Assembly: GCA_037974335.1 (NCBI GenBank)
Contig: CM075761.1
Location: 13,877,708 to 13,941,707 of the forward strand
DNA from: Prionace glauca
Lineage: Eukaryota; Chordata; Chondrichthyes; Carcharhiniformes; Carcharhinidae
DNA: 64,000 nt
Direction of reading: 5' to 3'
In this document: in pieces, positions 58,866 to 64,000 of the stretch
Numbering within the stretch: the first letter of the stretch is position 1
Layout: each line of letters starts with the position of its first letter
Notes under the pieces: model-generated
What the model was told of the DNA's origin: nothing
What the model saw: only the letters and a program-made list of their open reading frames with translations
Database searches by the model: none
Made by a program: the position numbers and the translations under genes

Positions 58866-59292
58866 CTGCATAAGGAAATAAACACAATGAAACAGGTGTT
58901 ATATCCTGCAAATCCTGGCTAAGAAATCTTTGAGAGAAAGGACACTCATTGTTAAAATAGGGAAAATGTCAACATGTACCATTGGAATAAGTAGCGGTTT
59001 TGAACTGTGTTTAACAGGATATTATATAGAGAGAGATGAACTTTGAAAATGGCCCAGTTACTCACCTTTCTTTCCCGGCTCCCTCCGCTCGCTCTCCTGA
59101 AACAAGACACTGTGATCAGTAATTTAAACCTTCGAGGGGAGTCACATTGGATGAACAGTAATGATATTCCGACTGAACATTATTCCTCACCTGATCTCCC
59201 TCTCTTCCAAATACAAATGGAGAGAAGGACAAAAAGGATAATCGGGATCACCAGGATAATTACGGCAATGGAAAGTTCCAGATTGCACCATC
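58813..59292 (-). CDS. Transmembrane and tail exons of an unidentified membrane protein
   Basis: Three exon-like blocks on the minus strand join in phase. 59292-59191 encodes WCNLE, then 23 uncharged residues (LSIAVIILV to LLSICIW) and KRGRS. 59096-59066 encodes GERAEGAGKE. 58865-58813 encodes SFSLRERLRRGPRKGRQA. Acceptors (TTTCTCTATAG, TTGTTTCAG, TTATGCAG) and donors (CAG/GTGAGG, AAG/GTGAGT, CGG/GTAGGT) are all usable; phases run 1, 1, 2, 1. This is the pattern of an Ig-superfamily or MHC-type transmembrane region with small tail exons. The ectodomain should lie beyond 59292 on this strand but was not found. It may sit outside the window or be lost. The last block could instead run on to a stop near 58765. 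Confidence 0.45.
59066..59096 (-). CDS. Candidate small cytoplasmic exon (minus strand)
   Basis: 31 bases between TTGTTTCAG and GTGAGTAA give GERAEGAGKE in the frame set by the transmembrane exon. Confidence 0.4.
59191..59292 (-). CDS. Candidate transmembrane exon (minus strand)
   Basis: 102 bases with a strong hydrophobic helix, a phase 1 entry and exit, and a basic stop-transfer motif (WKRGR). It is the best supported of the three blocks. Confidence 0.55.
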
Positions 59293-59527
59293 CTATAGAG
59301 AGAAAACTATTACAAATTGCTGCTGGGTCAAATAAATCTTTCCGCGTTGCTCGGACGGGAAGCTGAACTCAGACATTCTAACCATTGCCTATCGACATTG
59401 TGTTATATCCATAACTGAATCACCATTGGCATTTTTTTTACAGATTATCATTAATGAAAACTCAACTGGAATCCCCACTTAAACAGAATGGCTGCAAAAG
59501 CAGGCCAGAGGCTGGGAATCCTGTGGA
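59293..59527. other. Sequence upstream of the minus-strand TM exon
   Basis: No Ig-type domain is readable here. Confidence 0.4.
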
Positions 59528-59892
59528 GAATCATAAGAACATAAGAACATAAGAAATAGGAGCAGGAGTAGGCCATCTGGCCCTTCGAGCCTGCCCCGCC
59601 ATTCAATAAGATCATGGCTGATCTGTCGTGGCTCAGCTCCACCTTCCCGCCCTCTCCCCATAACCCTTAATCCCCTCTCTTATCAAAAACCCATCAACCC
59701 GTTTCTTAAAAATATTTAGCGAGGCAGCCTCCACCACTTCAACGGGCAGAGAATTCCAGAGATTCACCACCCTTTGAGTGAAGAAGTTCCTCCTCAACTC
59801 TGTTCTAAACCGCCTCCCCTTTATCTTGAGGCTGTGCCCCCTAGTCCTACTGTCTTTTTTTGAGCGGGAAGAGTCTCTCCACCTCTATCCCT
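59528..59892 (-). mobile_element. LINE 3' fragment (TTCTTATG tail group)
   Basis: The octamer tail is at 59528 (CATAAGAACATAAGAACATA on the plus strand). The 3' UTR and FFTQRVVNLWNSLPVEVVEA coding follow on the minus strand. Confidence 0.88.
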
Positions 59893-60365
59893 AATCACTC
59901 ACCTCCTGACTGCCCAAAGCCTGTTCACCATCTATAAAGCACAAGTCGGAAGTGTGATGGATAAACTCCCACTTGCCTGGTTGGCTGCAACTCCAACAAC
60001 GCGTAAGAAGCCTGACATCATCAAGGGCCAGGCAGCCCGCTCGATTGGCAACACATTCACTCCCTCCACCAGACCACACTCAGAATCAGCAGTGTGTCTG
60101 CACTCACTGCAGCAATTCATCAAAGATCTTTAGACAGCATCTTCCAAACCTACAAACACTTCCATCTAGAAGGACATGGGCAGCGGATACATGGAAACAC
60201 CACCACCTGCATTTTCTTCTCCAAACCACCCAACATCCCGACTTGGAAACATATCGGCTCACTGTCGCACTTGTTGAGTCAAAATCCGAGAATTCCATCC
60301 CTAATGTCATTGTGGGTCAACCCACAGCACGTAGACTGCGCCGCATCTTTGAAATAGCTGTTGAA
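59893..60365 (+). mobile_element. 3' fragment of a different LINE clade
   Basis: A decayed translation reads LFTIYKAQVGSVMDKLPLAW, then ATPTTRKKPDIIKGQAARSI, the conserved region after RT in several non-CR1 LINE clades. The rest (FQTYKHFHLEGHGQRIHGNT) is the matching C-terminus. Confidence 0.65.
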
Positions 60366-60494
60366 GTACTGCCACTCTTTCTAAATTTCCCTCACAGTTT
60401 TGTGCATTTCTCACTGCCGAGTCCAAGTACTATTCCACTTGTGAGATCTATTGTTATAGATGGTTCCGTTGGCCATCCAGGCGCGCTCTTAATC
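60366..60494. other. Short unassigned stretch
   Basis: Nothing was recognised. Confidence 0.4.
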
Positions 60495-60832
60495 ACAAGG
60501 TCAAACAGTAGCACAATGGTTAGCACTGCTACTTCAACAGCTCCAGGGTCCTGGGTTCGATTCCTGGCTCAGGTCACTGTCTGTGTGGAGTTTGCACATT
60601 CTCCTCGTGTCTGCGTGGGTTTCCCCCGGTTTCCTCCAACAGTCCGAAGATGTGCAGGTTAGGTTTATTGGCCACGCTAAGAAATTGCCCCTTAGTGTCC
60701 AGGAATGCGTAGGTTTGAGGGATTAGTGGGTATAATACATAGGGATTTGGGGGTAGGGCCTGGGTGGGATTGTGGTCCGTGCAGAATCGAAGGGCCTCTT
60801 TCCGCACTATAGAGTTCTATGATTCTATGGAA
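60495..60832 (+). mobile_element. tRNA-headed SINE with a CR1-like tail
   Basis: Head AGTAGCACAATGGTTAGCAC, B-box GGTTCGATTCC, body, and end AGAGTTCTATGATTCTATGG. The GGGCCGAAGGG block has decayed. Confidence 0.85.
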
Positions 60833-61009
60833 TTACAGCGACACTCACATGAAAAGTTCCAACCATTCCCGCTGATCCCAGAGCAGTCTTAATCTCGTTA
60901 TTGACAGTATTAAGTAATCGAAAATGCAATTTATGTGTTGCTTTTGATCTTGATCTTAATGCAATTGGATTCCTGGGATTAAGGATTTATAATAAAACGG
61001 ATGCCAAAC
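60833..61009. other. Short unassigned stretch
   Basis: A possible minus-strand donor (CAT/GTGAGT) lies near 60860, but no reading frame is convincing. Confidence 0.35.
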
Positions 61010-61482
61010 GAGAGGGGTTGGACTATGAAGAGAGACTAAATAGACTGGGCCTGTACTCGTTGGAGTTTAGAGGATGAGGAGGGGATCTTATAGAGACATA
61101 TAAGGTAATGAAGGGGATGGAAAGGGTAGAGGTAGAGAGATTCTTCCCGCTTAGAAAGGATAGCAGGACTAGAGGACACAGCCTCAAGATAAGGAGGGGG
61201 GCGCAGTTTAGATCAGAGTTGAGGAGGAACTTCTTCTCTCAAAGTGTGATGAATCTCTGGAATTCTTTACCCATTGAAGTGGTGGAGGCTGCCTCACTGA
61301 ATATATTTAAGTCACGGGCGGATAGGTTTCTGATCGACAGGGGAGTTAAGGGTTATGGGGAGAGGGCGAGAAAGTGGAACAGAGCCACTTCAGATCAGCC
61401 ATGATCTTATTGAATGGCGGGGCAGGCTCGAAGGGCTAGATAGCCTACTCCTGCTCCTATTTCTTATGTTCTTATGTTCTTT
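61010..61482 (+). mobile_element. LINE 3' fragment (TTCTTATG tail group)
   Basis: It encodes LDYEERLNRLGLYSLEF, FFPLRKDSRTRGHSLKI and NLWNSLPIEVVEAASLNIFK, then a 3' UTR with ATCAGCCATGATCTTATTGA and the octamer tail. Confidence 0.9.
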
Positions 61483-61734
61483 TGTAGAAATTCTGGCGTG
61501 AAATTCTGGAAAATTGAAATTCTGGAAAATTCCTTCTGGGGTAAAAAGACAGATTCAGAACATAGTGTCAATGCTTGTTCTTTTCTTGGTTGCAAAGCGC
61601 ATCCAACGTCGGACTGAACTCAAATGAGTTTGAAAATCCAATGTCTGAAAAGTGCGATGGACGGAGATTCAAGAAAAACTTTCAGCCAGGAGAATAAACT
61701 CTGCCTTGAAGGGGAGAAATGACCGGATTCCGGC
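61483..61734. other. Unassigned stretch with a short tandem repeat
   Basis: GAAATTCTGGAAAATT is repeated near 61495-61530. Nothing else was recognised. Confidence 0.4.
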
Positions 61735-62025
61735 TGGGACAGTGCTTATCCGTGCTGCCTCATAGTGCTAGAGAACATGGTTCGATTCCCGGCTTGGATC
61801 ACTGCCTGTGCAGAGTCGGTGCGTTCTCCCAGAACGGTGTTCGCCTCCTCCGGGCGTCCCAGTTTCCTCCAAATCTCGGAAGCCGAGCTGGTTGGTGGAA
61901 TTGGAAATGCTGAATTCTTCTTCAGTGCACTCCAAGAGGCGCAGGAGTGTGGCGAATAGGGGATTTTCACAGCAATTTCATTGCAGCGTTAAGGTAAGTA
62001 TATTTGTGACACTAATAAATAATGC
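61735..62025 (+). mobile_element. SINE with an ACTAATAAATAA tail
   Basis: Head TGCTTATCCGTGCTGCCTCA, B-box GGTTCGATTCCC, and end TTTCATTGCAGCGTTAAGGT then GACACTAATAAATAA. Same tail type as 11800-12085. Confidence 0.8.
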
Positions 62026-62057
62026 AGGTAAAATGAGAGATCTCTCCTGTGTACCTA

Positions 62058-62850
62058 ACAGACATGATGTGGGTATGCCGGCGTTGGCCGGCGTTTAAAC
62101 ACAGTAAAAAGTCTGACAACACCAGGTTTTAGTCCAACCGATTTATTTGATAATATTCTCACAAGCAAGCAAGCTTTCGGGGTTAGCCCCTTCGTCAGGT
62201 GAATGGAGAGTTCTGGCCTCAGACAGAGCATATAAAGCACAGACAGTTTACAGATTACTGATTAAAATGCGAATCCTTACACCTAACCTGCTGTTCGCTA
62301 CGACAACGGATGAATGAACATCGCTCGACAGTCACCAGGCAAGACTTCCCTTCCTGTTGGCGAACACTTCAGTGGTCACGGGCATTCAGCCTCTGACCTT
62401 CGGGTAAGCATTCTCCAAGGCGGCCTTCACGACACACGACAGCGCAGAGTCGCTGAACAGAGACTGATAGCCAAGTTCCGCACACATGAGGACGGTCTCA
62501 ACAGGGATCTTGGGTTCATGTTGCACTATCTGTAACCCCCGTGACTTGCCTGGGTTTGCAAAACCTCACTTACTGTACTGTCTGGAGACAATACACATCT
62601 CTTTAAACTGTGATCAGTGCTCCTTCCACTCACATTATCAGCCACTTCAGGTCTTGAACAGCAGGTTAGGTGTAAGGATTCGCATTCTAATCAGCAACTG
62701 TCTGTGCTTTATATGCTCTGCCTGAGGCCAGAACTCTCCATTCACCTGACGAAGAGGGTAACCTCGAAAGCTTGCTTGCTTGTGAGAATATTATCAAATA
62801 AATCGGTTGGACTAAAACCTGGTGTTCTCAGACTTTTTACTTTTTACCTA
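62058..62850 (+). mobile_element. Penelope-like element fragment with inverted ends
   Basis: A plus-strand open stretch (62314-62535) reads LPVGEHFSGHGHSASDLRVS and ends EQRLIAKFRTHEDGLNRDLG. This fits the GIY-YIG endonuclease end of Penelope-like retroelements. The terminal sequence at 62690-62850 is present in reverse complement at 62058-62300, giving inverted ends typical of the family. Only the 3' portion is present; the reverse transcriptase is missing. Confidence 0.72.
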
Positions 62851-62867
62851 ACAGACGTCAGTTTCTG

Positions 62868-63380
62868 AATAGAACATAGAACATAGAACATAGAACATTA
62901 CAGCACAAACAGGCCTTTCGGCCCTCGAGTTGCGCCGATCACATCAACCCCACCAATCTATAGACCTATCTAAAACCCCCAATCCCATTAAACCCCATAT
63001 ACTCATCCAGAAGTCTTTTAAAAGACCCCAGCGAGTTCGCCTCCACCACCGATTACGGCAACCGATTCCATTCACTCACCACCCTCTGAGTGAAAAACTT
63101 ACCCCTAACATCACCTCTGTACTTCGCTCCCCGCACCTTAAATCTGTGTCCTCTCGTAGCGACCATTTCAACCCGGGGAAATAGCCTCTGAGAGTCCACC
63201 CTATCTATTCCTCTCAACATTTTATAAACTTGTATCAGGTCGCCTCTCAACCTTCGCCTCTCCAGGGAAAAGAGTCCCAGCTCCCTCAACCTATCTTCAT
63301 AAGGCATGCCTCCCTGTCCAGGCAACATCCTTGGAAATCTCCTCTGCACCCTTTCAATAGCTTCTACGTCTTTCCTATAG
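62868..63380 (-). mobile_element. LINE 3' half, interrupted (TTCTATG tail group)
   Basis: The tail is at 62868. It encodes RRRLRGDLIQVYKMLRGIDR and FFTQRVVSEWNRLP on the minus strand. It stops at CTTTCCTATAG and resumes at 63846. Confidence 0.9.
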
Positions 63381-63845
63381 AGGAGATTTACAAGGATGTT
63401 GCCTGGACTGGGAGGCATGCCTTATGAAGATAGGTTGAGGGAGCTGGGACTCTTTTCCCTGGAGAGGCGAAGGTTGAGAGGCGACCTGATAGAAGTTTAT
63501 AAAATGTTGAGAGGAATAGATAGGGTGGACTCTCAGAGGCTATTTCCCCGGGTTGAAATGGTCGCTACGAGAGGACACAGATTTATGGTGCGGGGAGGGA
63601 AGTACAGAGGTGATGTTAGGGGTAAGTTTTTCACTCAGAGGGTAGTGAGTGATTGGAATCGGCTGCCGTCGTCGGTGGTGGAGGCGAACTCGCTGGGGTC
63701 TTTTAAAAGACTTCTGGATGAGTATATGGGGTTTAATGGGATTGGGAGTTATAGATAGGTCTATAGATTGGTGGGGTTGATGCGATCGGTGCAACTCGAG
63801 GGCCGAAGGGCCTGTTTGTGCTGTAATGTTCTATGTTCTATAGTG
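63381..63845 (+). mobile_element. LINE 3' fragment inserted in a relative, opposite strand
   Basis: 5'-truncated, starting RRFTRMLPGLGGMPYEDRLR and ending with the 3' UTR and tail. CTATAG on both sides may be the target duplication. With 62868-63380 it forms a long imperfect inverted repeat. Confidence 0.9.
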
Positions 63846-64000
63846 AGGCGACCAGAACTGCGCACAGTACTCCAAATGAGGCCTGACGAGGGTCCTGTAA
63901 AGTTGCAGCATTACCTCCCGACTCCTAAACTCAATCCCTCGATTAATGAAGGCCAGTACAACATACGCCTTCTTGACCACCTCCTCCACTTGCGAGGCCG
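63846..64000 (-). mobile_element. Continuation of the LINE at 62868 to the window edge
   Basis: It resumes with the bases expected after 63380 (TGAGGCGACCAGAACTGCGC on the plus strand) and runs off the window within the RT C-terminal part. Confidence 0.88.

Noticed and set aside
59891-60123. Minus-strand frames as ectodomain of the membrane gene at 58813-59292
   Set aside because: The same bases read on the plus strand as the C-terminal part of a LINE; no Ig-type Cys/Trp pattern is present.
1-64000. CRISPR arrays, operons or prophage
   Set aside because: Spliced genes, SINEs and LINEs show a vertebrate genome; the tandem repeats here have no unique spacers of constant length.

Overview
This is vertebrate genomic DNA, most likely from an elasmobranch (shark or ray). 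Three things point there: CR1-type LINEs and tRNA-headed SINEs that share 3' ends, a two-exon GPR139-like receptor of a type I associate with cartilaginous fishes, and a germline-fused V-J plus C1 immunoglobulin-superfamily gene. No bacterial-style operons, rRNA or canonical tRNA genes were seen. By eye about two thirds of the window is non-LTR retrotransposon, SINE or Penelope-like sequence, much of it nested.

Host genes. (1) A class A GPCR lies on the minus strand. Exon 1 is at 10895-11096 and exon 2 at 809-1719, separated by a 9.2-kb intron full of repeats. (2) The main discovery is an apparently complete six-exon receptor gene on the plus strand, 40777-52498. It encodes a 301-residue protein: leader, V domain with a built-in J segment, C1 domain, transmembrane segment with a central Arg, and a cytoplasmic tail ending in TLYAGLAF, an ITIM/ITSM-like motif. 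All splice phases agree, there are no internal stops, and AATAAA lies 293 bases past the stop codon. (3) Three minus-strand exon-like blocks at 58813-59292 encode a transmembrane helix and basic tail of a second membrane protein. Its ectodomain was not found.

Mobile DNA by region. 1-780 is pyrimidine-rich. 2.2-9.4 kb holds LINE fragments, including one LINE inserted in another. 12.6-15.3 kb is another nested LINE. 15.6-21.8 kb is a broken LINE bounded by an identical 70-base direct repeat, with three tandem 5'-leader units. 22-25 kb holds older fragments and a CCA-rich minisatellite. 27.2-31.1 kb (minus) and 32.1-36.8 kb (plus) are two near-full-length CR1-like LINEs arranged head to head across a GT-rich minisatellite. 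42.8-52.4 kb is mostly repeats within the introns of the receptor gene. 53-57.6 kb and 59.5-64 kb are further LINE, SINE and Penelope-like fragments, with several self-insertions that form inverted repeats.

The LINE copies fall into groups by 3' tail: heptamer TTCTATG, heptamer TTTGTTC and octamer TTCTTATG. The SINEs carry matching tails, which suggests they are mobilised by the LINE machinery. All calls come from reading the sequence; no database search was made.
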